Positions 44,002 to 53,084 of a stretch of DNA of 64,000 nt are shown here, one piece after another. Below the pieces are notes generated by a model. The model saw only the letters and a list, made by a program, of their open reading frames with translations. It searched no databases and had not been told where the DNA came from. Location: NCBI GenBank assembly GCA_009996515.1, contig JAACZV010000003.1, positions 62,001 to 126,000 of the forward strand. The letters are read 5' to 3'. Position numbers and translations under genes: made by a program. The number at the start of each line of letters is the position of its first letter. The first letter of the stretch is position 1. This stretch comes from Comamonadaceae bacterium. GTDB lineage: Bacteria > Pseudomonadota > Gammaproteobacteria > Burkholderiales > Burkholderiaceae_C.

Positions 44002-44721
44002 TCAGCGATAGCGGGCGAGGATGCGCTCGATGCTGCCGTCGCGCACCAGGTCCTTCACGGCCTGGTCCAGCCGCGCCAGCGGCAGCGGGTGGGCCCGCGT
44101 GAAGGCGCAGTGCGTGCGAAAGCGCGCTGCCGGCAGCACCGATCTCAGGTCGTCGCCCGGGTGCAGCCTGTTGTGGTACTCCAGCGTGATCTGCTCGGTC
44201 AGCGCATAGTCCATGCGGCGGGCGGCGAGCTTGCGCAGGTTGATCAGCATGGTGGGCGCGTCGTCGCGCACGAAATCCGCACCCAGCTGCTGCTCGATCT
44301 GCGCATAGCGGTAGGCATGCACCGTGCCCAGCGGTCGGCCGGCCAGCTCGGCGACGGCCTTGATGGCCGGGGCGCGTGGATGGGCGGCGACCACGCCCAC
44401 ATGCTCCAGCACCGGCGGGCTCCAATGGAAGTCGCCGTCTATCCAGTCACGCGCGACGTAGCAGACGCCGTCGGCTTCGCCGGCCGCCAGCACCAGGGAG
44501 ACGCGGCGCGGCGGCACCAGCAGGAATTCAGCCCTGCGACCCAGCCGTTCGGCAATGGCGTCGCTGATGTTCTTGACGATGCCCGTCGTGAAGCGGTCGT
44601 GCTCGAAACCGCCAAAAGGCATGGCATGGTTCAGCGGTGCAATGAAGCGCAGCGGCGGCTCTGCCGCTTGCGCCTGCCAGGGCAGGGCGCAGGCCAGCAG
44701 CAGCAGCGCCGCCAGCCTCAT
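44002..44721 (-). CDS. Periplasmic solute-binding protein, family 3-like
   Basis: A 239-residue protein from the ATG at 44721, with signal peptide 1-19 (cleavage after QAQA). The type II periplasmic binding fold is visible in GIVKNISDAIAERLGRRAEF, LVLAAGEADGVCYVARD, ELAGRPLGTVHAYRYAQIE and the C-terminal AVKDLVRDGSIERILARY. No ABC transporter permease or ATPase gene is adjacent, so it may be an orphan receptor. Its start overlaps the serB stop by four bases (ATGA). Confidence 0.82.
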   Translation of the reverse strand: MRLAALLLLACALPWQAQAAEPPLRFIAPLNHAMPFGGFEHDRFTTGIVKNISDAIAERLGRRAEFLLVPPRRVSLVLAAGEADGVCYVARDWIDGDFHWSPPVLEHVGVVAAHPRAPAIKAVAELAGRPLGTVHAYRYAQIEQQLGADFVRDDAPTMLINLRKLAARRMDYALTEQITLEYHNRLHPGDDLRSVLPAARFRTHCAFTRAHPLPLARLDQAVKDLVRDGSIERILARYR

Positions 44722-45437
44722 GGCCGTACCAGCTCCAGCAGCCGGTCCAGGCCGCCGTCGTTGATCGCCACCATCGCCTGCTCGCGCACCCTGGGCTTGG
44801 CGTGATAGGCCACCGACAGGCCGGCCGCGCCCATCATGGGCAGGTCGTTGGCGCCGTCGCCCACGGCGATGGCCTGCGCGGGCGTGCAGGCTATGCGCGC
44901 GCAGCAGTCCAGCAGCATGCGCCGCTTCTGCTCGCCGTCGCAGATGTCGCCCCAGTCCTGCATGACGAGGCCGCCGGTGAGGGCGCCGTCGGCGATCTCC
45001 AGTTCGTTGCTGCGCACGAAGTCCATGCCCAGCTCGGCCGCGACGAAGCGGGTGAAGAAGGTGAAGCCGCCGGACACCAGCACCAGCTTCAGCCCGGCGG
45101 CCTTCAGTGCCGCGCACAGCTCGCGGGCGCCGGGGTTGAACGTCAGCCGCTCGGCCAGCACGCGGTCCAGCACGGCGGCCGGCGTACCGGCCAGCAGGGC
45201 CAGCCGCCGGCGCAGGCTGTCCTTGAAGTCGGTGATCTCGCCGCGCATCGCCGCCTCGGTGATGGCGGCCACCTCCTGCCCCTTGCCGGCCAGCGCGGCG
45301 ATCTCGTCGATGCACTCGATGCCGATCAGCGTCGAGTCCATGTCGAAGGCGGCGAGCTTGTAGTGGGACAGCGGCGGCAGCGCGGGGCCGTCGCGCAGCA
45401 CGAGGCCGGAAGCGGGGAGGGAGGCGGGCGAGGACAT
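44718..45437 (-). CDS. serB: Phosphoserine phosphatase
   Basis: A 239-residue HAD-family phosphatase performing the last step of serine synthesis. The nucleophile Asp32 and acid Asp34 are in FDMDSTLIGIECIDEIA. Motif II is LVSGGFTFF, and motif III is GDGANDLPM near residue 195. It lacks the N-terminal ACT-like extension of E. coli SerB. It is coupled to the downstream solute-binding protein gene, and mfd lies just upstream on the same strand. Confidence 0.93.
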   Translation of the reverse strand: MSSPASLPASGLVLRDGPALPPLSHYKLAAFDMDSTLIGIECIDEIAALAGKGQEVAAITEAAMRGEITDFKDSLRRRLALLAGTPAAVLDRVLAERLTFNPGARELCAALKAAGLKLVLVSGGFTFFTRFVAAELGMDFVRSNELEIADGALTGGLVMQDWGDICDGEQKRRMLLDCCARIACTPAQAIAVGDGANDLPMMGAAGLSVAYHAKPRVREQAMVAINDGGLDRLLELVRP

Positions 45438-45492
45438 GGTCGGGATTATCCGGGGCCGGGCGCCACCCCAAGCTGGCCCGCCGGAACAGGGG

Positions 45493-48400
45493 TCAGCTCT
45501 TCACCGGCTGCCCCAGCAGCCGCAGCACCTCGCGCACGGCCTGGGCCCGGTCCTGCGGGCTGGACAGCGCCTTCTCCACGCGCAGCTTCTCGTTGCCCAC
45601 CAGCTTGATGTTGCGGTTCTTCTGCACCAGCTCGATGACGCGCAGCGGGTCTATGGGCGGGTTGGGGCGGAAGTTGATGTTGATCAGGGCCGGCGAGGCA
45701 TCCACCTTGATGACGCCGAAGGGCTTGGCCAGCACGCGCAGCCGGTGCAGGTCGAACAGGTTCTGGCCCTGGCTGGGCAGCTTGCCGAAGCGGTCGGTGA
45801 TCTCCTCCAGCATCGCGTCGATCTGCTCGGGCTTCTCGGCCGTGGCCAGCCGCTTGTAGAGCGACAGCCGCACCTGCACGTCGCCGCAGTAGGCATCGGG
45901 CAGCAGCGCCGGGGCGTGCAGGTTGATCTCGGTGTTGGCGGAGAACGCGCCGGTGGGCGACAGCAGGTCGGGCTCGCGGCCGCTCTTGAGCGCGCGCACC
46001 GCTTCGCTGAGCATGTCGTTGTAGAGCTGGAAGCCCACCTCCATCATGTTGCCGCTCTGGTTGTCGCCCAGCACCTCGCCGGCGCCGCGTATCTCCAGGT
46101 CGTGCATGGCGAGGTAGAAGCCCGAGCCCAGTTCCTCCATGGCCTGGATGGCGTCCAGCCGCTGCGTGGCCTGCTTGGTCAGGCCCTGGATGTCCGGCAC
46201 CATCAGATAGGCATAGGCCTGGTGGTGGCTGCGGCCCACGCGGCCGCGCAGCTGGTGCAGCTGCGCCAGGCCGAACTTGTCGGCGCGGCTGATGACGATG
46301 GTGTTGGCCGAGGGCACGTCGATGCCGGTCTCGATGATGGTGGAGCACAACAGCAGGTTGTGCTTGCCGGCCACGAACTCGCGCATGACGCGCTCCAGCT
46401 CGCGCTCGGGCATCTGGCCGTGGGCGACGACGATGCGCGCCTCCGGCAGCAGCTCCTCCAGCTTCTGGCGCCGGTTCTCTATGGTCTCCACCTCGTTGTG
46501 CAGGAAGTAGACCTGGCCGCCGCGCTTCAACTCGCGCAGCACCGCCTCGCGGATGGTGCCGCTGCTCTCGGCGCGCACAAAAGTCTTGATCGCGAGGCGC
46601 CGCTGCGGTGCGGTGGCGATGACCGACAGGTCGCGCAGGCCTTCCAGCGCCATGCCGAGAGTCCGCGGGATGGGCGTGGCCGTCAGCGTCAGCACGTCCA
46701 CCTCGGCGCGCATGGCCTTCATGGCCTCCTTGTGGCGCACGCCGAAGCGGTGCTCCTCGTCGATGACCAAGAGGCCCAGGCGGTTGAACTTGACCTCGCT
46801 CGATAGCAGCTTGTGCGTGCCGACGACGATGTCGATGGACCCGTCGGCGATGCCCTCCATGGCCGCCTTGATCTCCTTGGCCGAGCGGAAGCGGCTCATC
46901 TCCGCCACCTTCACCGGCCAGGCGCCGAAGCGGTCGGAGATGTTCTGGTAGTGCTGCTCGGCCAGCAGCGTCGTGGGCGCCAGGATGGCCACCTGCTTGC
47001 CGCCCATGACGGCGACGAAGGCCGCGCGCAGCGCGACCTCCGTCTTGCCGAAGCCCACGTCGCCGCAGACCAGGCGGTCCATGGGCTTGGGCGAGATCAT
47101 GTCCTGGATGACCGCGTGGATGGCGGCGCGCTGGTCCGGCGTCTCCTCGAAGCCGAACGACGCGGCAAAGGCCTCGTAGTCATGGCCCGAGTAGCGGAAG
47201 GCATGGCCCTCGCGCGCGGCGCGGCGGGCGTACAGGTTGAGCAGCTCGGCGGCCGTGTCGCGCACCTGCTCGGCGGCCTTGCGCTTGGCCTTTTCCCACT
47301 GGCCCGAGCCCAGCTTGTGCAGCGGCGCCTCCTCGGGCGACACGCCGGTGTAGCGGCCGATCAGGTGCAGCTGCGCGACAGGCACGTACAGCGTGGCCTT
47401 GTCGGCGTATTCCAGATGCAGGAACTCGCTCTTCTGGCCGTCGCCGACATCGATGTTCACGAGGCCCTGGTAGCGGCCTATGCCGTGGTTGATGTGCACG
47501 ACCGGGTCGCCCACCTTCAGCTCGGACAGGTCCTTGATGAGTGCGTTGACGTCGCTGACCTGCTCCTGCTTGCGGCGCCGCCGCGTGGTGGGCGTCGTCG
47601 CGAACAGCTCGGTCTCGGTGATGAGCTGGACCGGCTGTGCCGGGTCGTTCCAGAAGAAGCCGCTCGCCAGCGGCGCGGCCGTGATGGCGTATTTCTCGTC
47701 GCTGTCCCAGAACTCGGCCAGGCTGGCGACCGACGGCGGGTTGATCTTGTGGTCGCGCAGCTGCTCCAGCAGGCTCTCGCGCCGGCCCTCGCTCTCGGCC
47801 AGCAGCAGCACGCGGTGCGGCGTGCTCTGCAGATGCGCCTCCAGCCGCGCCAGCGGCTCCTGCGCGCCGCGCTCCACGCTGACGTCGGGCAAGGGGCGGG
47901 CGAACTCCACCGGCTCGCTGCCGCGCACCGACAGCACCGCATGCGGCCGGGTCAGGCCGAAGAAGTCCTCGCTGGTGAGGAAAATCTCCTGCGGCGGCAG
48001 CAGCGGCCGCTCGGGGTCGTGCTGCAGGAAGCGGTGTCTCTCCTTGGTGTCGGTCCAGAAGCGCTGTATGGCCTCGTCCACCTCGCCGTGCAGGGCCAGC
48101 CCCGCCTCGGCGCCCAGGTAGTCGAACACGGTGGCGGTCTGCTCGAAGAAGATGGGCAGGTAGTACTCGATGCCGCCCGACGCAATGCCCTCGCCGATGT
48201 CGCGGTAGATGCGCGACTTGCTCGGGTCGCCGTCCATCTTCTCGCGCCAGCGGTTGCGGAAGGCCTTGCGCGCGGCCTCGTCCATCGGGAACTCGCGGCC
48301 CGGCAGCAGCCTCACCTCGGGCACCGGGTAGAGACTGCGCTGGCTGTCGGGGTCGAAGGTGCGGATGGAGTCCACCTCGTCGCCGAACAAGTCCACGCGG

Positions 48401-48957
48401 TAGGGCACGGCCGAGCCCATTGGGAACAGGTCGATGAGGCCGCCGCGCACCGCGTACTCGCCGGGCTGCACGACCTGGCTGACGTTCGTGTAGCCGGCCA
48501 GCGTCAGCTGCGCGCGCAGCGAGGCCTCGTCCAGGCGCTGCTTTTGCTTGAAGTTGAAGGTGGTGCCGGCCAGGAAGCTGGGCGGCGCCAGCCGGGCCAG
48601 GGCCGTGGAGGCGGGCATCAGCACGACGTCTATGCTTTTCGTCGTCCTGCTTTGCAGCAGCTCCCACAGCGTGGCCAGGCGCTCCGAGATCAGGTCCTGA
48701 TGCGGGCTGAAGCTGTCATAGGGCAGGGTCTCCCAGTCCGGGAACACGGCCACCTTCAGCTCCGGCGCGAAGAACTTCAGCTCGTCCTCCAGCCGCTGCG
48801 TGTCGCCGGGCTCGGCCGTGAAGATGGCGGCCAGGCGGCCGGCGTCGCGCTGCTGCTGCGCGAAGCGCGCGAGCAGCAGCGCGTCGGCCGAGCCCAGCGG
48901 GCGGGGATGGGTGAATTTCTTGCCCGGCTGGATGACCGGCAGCGAAGTGAGCGTCAT
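45493..48957 (-). CDS. mfd: Transcription-repair coupling factor
   Basis: A 1154-residue Mfd. The UvrB-like N-terminal module, the RNA polymerase interaction domain (about 470-560, DPVVHINHGIGRYQGL), and the translocase core are in order. Walker A GDVGFGKTEVALRA lies near residue 635 and the Walker B box is DEEHRFG. A C-terminal UvrA-binding/autoinhibitory part (PPIDPLRVIELVQ) ends it. It frees stalled RNA polymerase at lesions and recruits UvrAB. The length is normal. Confidence 0.97.
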   Translation of the reverse strand: MTLTSLPVIQPGKKFTHPRPLGSADALLLARFAQQQRDAGRLAAIFTAEPGDTQRLEDELKFFAPELKVAVFPDWETLPYDSFSPHQDLISERLATLWELLQSRTTKSIDVVLMPASTALARLAPPSFLAGTTFNFKQKQRLDEASLRAQLTLAGYTNVSQVVQPGEYAVRGGLIDLFPMGSAVPYRVDLFGDEVDSIRTFDPDSQRSLYPVPEVRLLPGREFPMDEAARKAFRNRWREKMDGDPSKSRIYRDIGEGIASGGIEYYLPIFFEQTATVFDYLGAEAGLALHGEVDEAIQRFWTDTKERHRFLQHDPERPLLPPQEIFLTSEDFFGLTRPHAVLSVRGSEPVEFARPLPDVSVERGAQEPLARLEAHLQSTPHRVLLLAESEGRRESLLEQLRDHKINPPSVASLAEFWDSDEKYAITAAPLASGFFWNDPAQPVQLITETELFATTPTTRRRRKQEQVSDVNALIKDLSELKVGDPVVHINHGIGRYQGLVNIDVGDGQKSEFLHLEYADKATLYVPVAQLHLIGRYTGVSPEEAPLHKLGSGQWEKAKRKAAEQVRDTAAELLNLYARRAAREGHAFRYSGHDYEAFAASFGFEETPDQRAAIHAVIQDMISPKPMDRLVCGDVGFGKTEVALRAAFVAVMGGKQVAILAPTTLLAEQHYQNISDRFGAWPVKVAEMSRFRSAKEIKAAMEGIADGSIDIVVGTHKLLSSEVKFNRLGLLVIDEEHRFGVRHKEAMKAMRAEVDVLTLTATPIPRTLGMALEGLRDLSVIATAPQRRLAIKTFVRAESSGTIREAVLRELKRGGQVYFLHNEVETIENRRQKLEELLPEARIVVAHGQMPERELERVMREFVAGKHNLLLCSTIIETGIDVPSANTIVISRADKFGLAQLHQLRGRVGRSHHQAYAYLMVPDIQGLTKQATQRLDAIQAMEELGSGFYLAMHDLEIRGAGEVLGDNQSGNMMEVGFQLYNDMLSEAVRALKSGREPDLLSPTGAFSANTEINLHAPALLPDAYCGDVQVRLSLYKRLATAEKPEQIDAMLEEITDRFGKLPSQGQNLFDLHRLRVLAKPFGVIKVDASPALININFRPNPPIDPLRVIELVQKNRNIKLVGNEKLRVEKALSSPQDRAQAVREVLRLLGQPVKS

Positions 48958-48977
48958 GCGGACCTACAAACGACAAC

Positions 48978-48995
48978 AGCCCCGGGAACGGGGCT
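48978..48995 (-). promoter_or_regulatory. Small hairpin in the mfd leader
   Basis: AGCCCCG-GGAA-CGGGGCT is a 7-bp stem about 20 bases upstream of the mfd start. There is no T-run on the minus strand. It may stabilise the leader or hinder initiation; the evidence is structural only. Confidence 0.3.
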
Positions 48996-49077
48996 TGGCA
49001 AGATTTTAGGGAGGGCATGCCCTTTGGCCGGAGGTCAGGGGCATCGCTAGCATCGCGGCCTTCCAACCGGAGACCCC

Positions 49078-50856
49078 ATGCGCCGTCGTCACGCCCTCAG
49101 CCTGCTCCCGATCTCACTCCTGCTGAGCCTGCCCGCCTGGGCCGCGCCCACCGAGAGCGAACGCTTCCATCAGTGGCTGGACGCCCAGTGGGAGCTGACG
49201 CTGCAGCGCCAGCCGGTGCTGGCCACCGCGCTGGGCGACCCGCGCTACAACGATCGCCTCGTCGACACGACGACGGCCGCCTACCGCGCCCAGGCCCGGC
49301 GCGAGCTGCTGCAGACGCTGAAGCAGCTGGCCGGCTTCGACCCGGCCAAGCTGGCGCCCAAGGACCGCGTCTCCTACAGCATCCTCAAGCTGGACCTGGA
49401 GCAGAGCCTGGCCGGCGAGCGCTTCCCCGACTGGATGCAGCCCATCAGCCAGATCGGCGGCCTGCCCAGCTTCCTGGCGCAGATGGGCTCGGGGCAGTCC
49501 ATCCAGCCGTTCAAGACGACCAAGGATTACGACGACTGGCTCAAGCGCCTGGCCCTGGCCGTGCCGGTCCTCGACGGCACCGTGGCCAATATGCGTGCCG
49601 GCCTCAAGGCCGGCGTGACCCAGCCCCGGGCCGTCATGGAGAAGGTGCTGCCGCAGCTGCAGGCGCTGGCCGTGAGCGATCCCGAGCAGAGCCTGTTCTG
49701 GGGGCCGATCAAGAGCTTCCCCGACGCCGTGCCGGCCGCGGACCGCGAGCGCATCACGGCCGCGATGCGCCAGCTGCTGTCGACCCGGGTGCTGCCCGCC
49801 TATGCCCGCCTGCTGGCCTTTGTGCGTGACGACTACATGCCCCAGGCGCGCAAGACGACGGCCTGGTCGGCCCTGCCGGACGGCAAGGCCTGGTACGCGC
49901 ACCGGGTGCAGCAGTCGACGACGCTGAAGCTGTCGCCCGACCAGATCCACGAGATCGGGCTGAAGGAGGTGGCGCGCATCCTGGGCGAGATGGAGGGCGT
50001 GCGAAAACAGGTCGGCTTCCCCGGCGACCTGAAGGCCTTCTTCAAGCATCTGCAGGACGACCCCAAGTTCTACTACACCAAGCCCGAGGACTTGCTGGCC
50101 GGCTACCGCGAGCTGCAGAAGAAGATCAACGGCCTGACGCCCAAGCTCTTCGACATTCAGCCCAAGGCCGACTACGAGGTGCGCGAGGTGGAGGCCTTCC
50201 GCGCCGAGAGCGCCGCCGGCGCCTCCTACCAGAGCCCGTCCAGCGACGGCTCGCGCCCCGGCGTGTTCTACGTCAACACCTTCAACCTGAAGGCCCAGCC
50301 CATCTTCGGCATGGAGACGCTGTCGCTGCACGAGGCCTCGCCGGGCCACCATTTCCAGATTGCCATCGCGCAGGAGGACAAGGACCTGCCCAAGTTCCGC
50401 CGCTTCGGCAGCAGCTACACGGCCTATGTGGAGGGCTGGGCGCTGTACGCCGAGAGCCTGGGGAAGGAGCTGGGCCTGTTCACCGACCCCTACCAGTGGT
50501 ACGGGCGGCTGTCCGACGAGCAGCTGCGTGCGATGCGCCTGGTGGTGGACACCGGCCTGCACCACAAGGGCTGGACGCGCGAGCAGGCCATACGCTACAT
50601 GCTGGACAACTCGTCCATGGCCGAGAGCGACGTGGTCTCCGAGGTGGAGCGCTACATCGTCTGGCCCGGCCAGGCGCTGGGCTACAAGATCGGCCAGCTG
50701 GAGATCACCAAGCTGCGTGCCGAGGCCGAGGCGGCGCTGGGGGCGAAGTTCGACGTCAAGGGCTTCCACCGCGTCGTGCTGACGGCCGGCCAGGTGCCGC
50801 TGCCGGTGCTGCGCGAACTGGTGCAGGACTGGGTGGCGGCGCGCAAGGCTGGCTGA
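49078..50856 (+). CDS. DUF885 family exported metallopeptidase-like protein
   Basis: A 592-residue protein with signal peptide 1-22 (LPAWA end). The zinc-binding block HEASPGHH begins at His418 with Glu419, matching the HExxPGHH signature of DUF885, and a downstream Glu (about YVEGWALYAE, near 455) would complete the site. The family includes putative carboxypeptidase-like hydrolases of the periplasm. Substrate unknown. Divergent from mfd. Confidence 0.87.
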   Translation: MRRRHALSLLPISLLLSLPAWAAPTESERFHQWLDAQWELTLQRQPVLATALGDPRYNDRLVDTTTAAYRAQARRELLQTLKQLAGFDPAKLAPKDRVSYSILKLDLEQSLAGERFPDWMQPISQIGGLPSFLAQMGSGQSIQPFKTTKDYDDWLKRLALAVPVLDGTVANMRAGLKAGVTQPRAVMEKVLPQLQALAVSDPEQSLFWGPIKSFPDAVPAADRERITAAMRQLLSTRVLPAYARLLAFVRDDYMPQARKTTAWSALPDGKAWYAHRVQQSTTLKLSPDQIHEIGLKEVARILGEMEGVRKQVGFPGDLKAFFKHLQDDPKFYYTKPEDLLAGYRELQKKINGLTPKLFDIQPKADYEVREVEAFRAESAAGASYQSPSSDGSRPGVFYVNTFNLKAQPIFGMETLSLHEASPGHHFQIAIAQEDKDLPKFRRFGSSYTAYVEGWALYAESLGKELGLFTDPYQWYGRLSDEQLRAMRLVVDTGLHHKGWTREQAIRYMLDNSSMAESDVVSEVERYIVWPGQALGYKIGQLEITKLRAEAEAALGAKFDVKGFHRVVLTAGQVPLPVLRELVQDWVAARKAG

Positions 50857-50977
50857 TGCGGCCGTCGGCGGCGGCTGCAGCCTGTCCCGCCCGGGCTGCG
50901 GTCCGTCGCGCCTGCCTGGCGCGCGGGTTTGGCGCTGCGTAGCGTCGACCCCTGACACCCACACTCAGGAGATCGAC

Positions 50978-51481
50978 ATGACCCAGCGCCGCCGCCTCGC
51001 CGCCCTGGCCCTCGTGCTGGCCGCGTCCAGCGCCGCCGCCGGCGAGCTGGACTTCAGCATGGGCCTGGAAGGCCATGGCCGCACCGAGGCCGCCGACCTG
51101 GGCCTGCCGGTCTATGACGGCGCCCGGCTCTTCAAGGAGGGCCAGGATGACAAGGCGGCCGTCACGCTGGGCGCCTGGGCCGGCCGGTTCGGCCTGAAGG
51201 TCGACGTGATGAAGTTCCGTGTCGCCGCCCCGCCCGAGCGCGTCGCCGCGTTCTACGCCCAGGCGCTGGGCCGCTACGGCGAGGTGCTGGACTGCCGCGA
51301 GCCGGCCGCCCGCGTGAAGCCGCCCAAGGACTCCGAGCGGCTCAGCTGCGACGGCCGCGAGCCCCGGGCCGGTGACTACGAGTACCGCGTCGGCACGGCG
51401 AAGAGCTTCCGCATCGTCAGCGTCAGGCGCGACGGCGAGGGTGCGCGCTTCGACATGGCGCGGGTCGATCTGCGCTTCTGA
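50978..51481 (+). CDS. Exported protein of unknown function
   Basis: A 167-residue protein with an N-terminal signal peptide (MTQRRRLAALALVLAASSAAAG). The mature part has VYDGARLFKEG and AAPPERVAAFYAQALGRYGE, which look like a small ligand-binding alpha/beta domain, but I do not recognise a family. One Cys pair (CREP, SCDG) could form a disulfide. An SD (AGGAG at about 50967) supports the start. Confidence 0.65.
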   Translation: MTQRRRLAALALVLAASSAAAGELDFSMGLEGHGRTEAADLGLPVYDGARLFKEGQDDKAAVTLGAWAGRFGLKVDVMKFRVAAPPERVAAFYAQALGRYGEVLDCREPAARVKPPKDSERLSCDGREPRAGDYEYRVGTAKSFRIVSVRRDGEGARFDMARVDLRF

Positions 51482-51604
51482 GCCCGGGTGGGTCGGCGGA
51501 TTGCCGCCGCCAGCTGCCGTGATTCCGCTGGATGTGGCGAGAACCCGCCGATCCCGCCAGCCGGGAAGCCCGCCCCAACCCGGGGCGGCGCCGCGCACGG
51601 ACTT

Positions 51605-51618
51605 GGCACGCAAGCTGC
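51605..51618 (+). promoter_or_regulatory. Sigma-54 (-24/-12) promoter of the kgtP-like gene
   Basis: TTGGCACG-CAAG-CTGCT at 51603-51619 matches the sigma-54 consensus TGGCACG-N4-TTGCW at all but one position, with invariant GG at 51605-51606 and GC at 51617-51618 exactly ten bases apart. Transcription would begin near 51630, just ahead of SD AGGAG (51641-51645) and the ATG at 51651. The sigma-54 activator encoded at 54915 is the obvious candidate activator. Confidence 0.75.
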
Positions 51619-51650
51619 TCATGCTGGGGCACACAAACCCAGGAGACAGC

Positions 51651-52982
51651 ATGTCTGCGATTCATCCCGGCAGCGCCGCGGGCCCCGCGCCCGATCCCAT
51701 AGAACTCAAGCGCGTCAAGGCCATCTTCGTCGGCTCCATCGGCAACCTCGTCGAGTGGTACGACTTCTACTGCTACGCGGCCTTCTCGCTGTACTTCTCG
51801 TCGGCCTTCTTCCCGTCCGAAGACCCGGTGGCGCAGTCCATGTCCACCGCGGCCATCTTCGCGCTGGGCTTCTTCATCCGCCCCATCGGCGGCCTGCTGT
51901 TCGGCTACATCGGCGACCGCCACGGCCGGCGCCTGGCGCTGATGACCTCGGTCACGCTGATGTGCGGCGGCTCGCTGATGATCGCCTGCTCGCCCACCTA
52001 TGCGTCCGCGGGCGTCTGGGCCCCGGCCATCCTGCTGATCGCGCGGCTGCTGCAAGGCCTGAGCCTGGGCGGCGAGTACGGCTCGAGTGCCACCTATCTG
52101 TCCGAGATGGCCACGTCCAAGCACCGCGGCTTCTATTCCAGCTTCCAGTACGTGACGCTGATCGGCGGCCAGCTGACGGCGCTGGTGGTGCTGCTGGTGC
52201 TGCAGAACTTCGTGCTGAACACGGCCGAACTCAAGGCCTGGGGCTGGCGCATCCCGTTCTTCATCGGCGCCGGCCTGGCCGTCGTCGCGCTGATCATGCG
52301 TTCCGACCTGCCCGAGACCAAGGCCTTCGAGACCCAGCGCAAGCAGGGCAAGGACCGCATGGGCGGCTTCAAGCTGCTGCTGCAGCACCCGCGCGAATGC
52401 CTGATCGTCATCGGCCTGACCATGGGCGGCACGCTGGCCTTCTACGTCTACACCACCTATATGCAGAAGTTCCTGAAGCTGTCGGTGGGCCTGACGGATG
52501 CGCAGACCACCGCCGTGTCCGCCGCCAGCCTGGTGTTCGCCGCGCTGCTGCAGCCGCTGTACGGCGCGCTGTCGGACCGCATCGGCCGCAAGCCGCTGCT
52601 GCTGGGCTTTGCCATCCTGGGCACGCTGTTCACGGTGCCGCTGCTGACCGCCATCCGCCATGCGCAAGGGCCCTGGGAGGCCTTCGGCCTGATCGCCTGC
52701 GCCTGGCTCATCGTCAGCGGCTACACCTCCATCAACGCCGTCGTGAAGGCCGAGCTGTTCCCGGCCTCCATCCGCGCCACCGGCGTGGGCGTGCCCTATG
52801 CGATCGCCGTGTCGGTGTTCGGCGGCAGTGCCGAGTACATCGCGTTGTGGTTCAAGCAGCAGGGCATCGAGAGCGGCTTCTATTGGTACGCGACCGCGGT
52901 GATCGCCTGCTCGCTGCTCGTCTATCTGCTGATGCGTGACACGCGTCGGCATTCGCGTATCGATGCCGAAGCTTTGGCCTGA
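51651..52982 (+). CDS. kgtP: Alpha-ketoglutarate permease, metabolite:H+ symporter family
   Basis: A 443-residue MFS protein with twelve helices, strongly matching E. coli KgtP in segments such as NLVEWYDFY, FFIRPIGGLLFG, GDRHGRR, RLLQGLSLGGEYG and YVTLIGGQL, then FGGSAEYIAL near the end. It should import 2-oxoglutarate with protons. The ATG at 51651 has a good SD and lies just after the sigma-54 promoter. The histidine kinase and response regulator genes follow directly, as in the P. aeruginosa MifS/MifR alpha-ketoglutarate system. Confidence 0.88.
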   Translation: MSAIHPGSAAGPAPDPIELKRVKAIFVGSIGNLVEWYDFYCYAAFSLYFSSAFFPSEDPVAQSMSTAAIFALGFFIRPIGGLLFGYIGDRHGRRLALMTSVTLMCGGSLMIACSPTYASAGVWAPAILLIARLLQGLSLGGEYGSSATYLSEMATSKHRGFYSSFQYVTLIGGQLTALVVLLVLQNFVLNTAELKAWGWRIPFFIGAGLAVVALIMRSDLPETKAFETQRKQGKDRMGGFKLLLQHPRECLIVIGLTMGGTLAFYVYTTYMQKFLKLSVGLTDAQTTAVSAASLVFAALLQPLYGALSDRIGRKPLLLGFAILGTLFTVPLLTAIRHAQGPWEAFGLIACAWLIVSGYTSINAVVKAELFPASIRATGVGVPYAIAVSVFGGSAEYIALWFKQQGIESGFYWYATAVIACSLLVYLLMRDTRRHSRIDAEALA

Positions 52983-52991
52983 AGCCCCCGG

Positions 52992-53009
52992 CCCAGCGGG
53001 TACGCTGGG
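52992..53009 (+). terminator. Hairpin after the kgtP-like gene
   Basis: CCCAGCG-GGTA-CGCTGGG is a perfect 7-bp stem about 10 bases past the stop, without a T-run. It may separate the inducible permease transcript from constitutive expression of the two-component genes. Confidence 0.4.
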
Positions 53010-53084
53010 TCGCCTTGCGGGCCGCGCCAAGACAGCGGCTTGGCTCTTCGCCAGGCCCGGCGCTCGGCCCGAATAAGCTGTCGC

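Noticed and set aside
46813-49050. Plus-strand open frame of 745 codons opposite mfd
   Set aside because: Antisense shadow rich in Gln/Leu/His/Arg with no domain; mfd on the minus strand explains the region.
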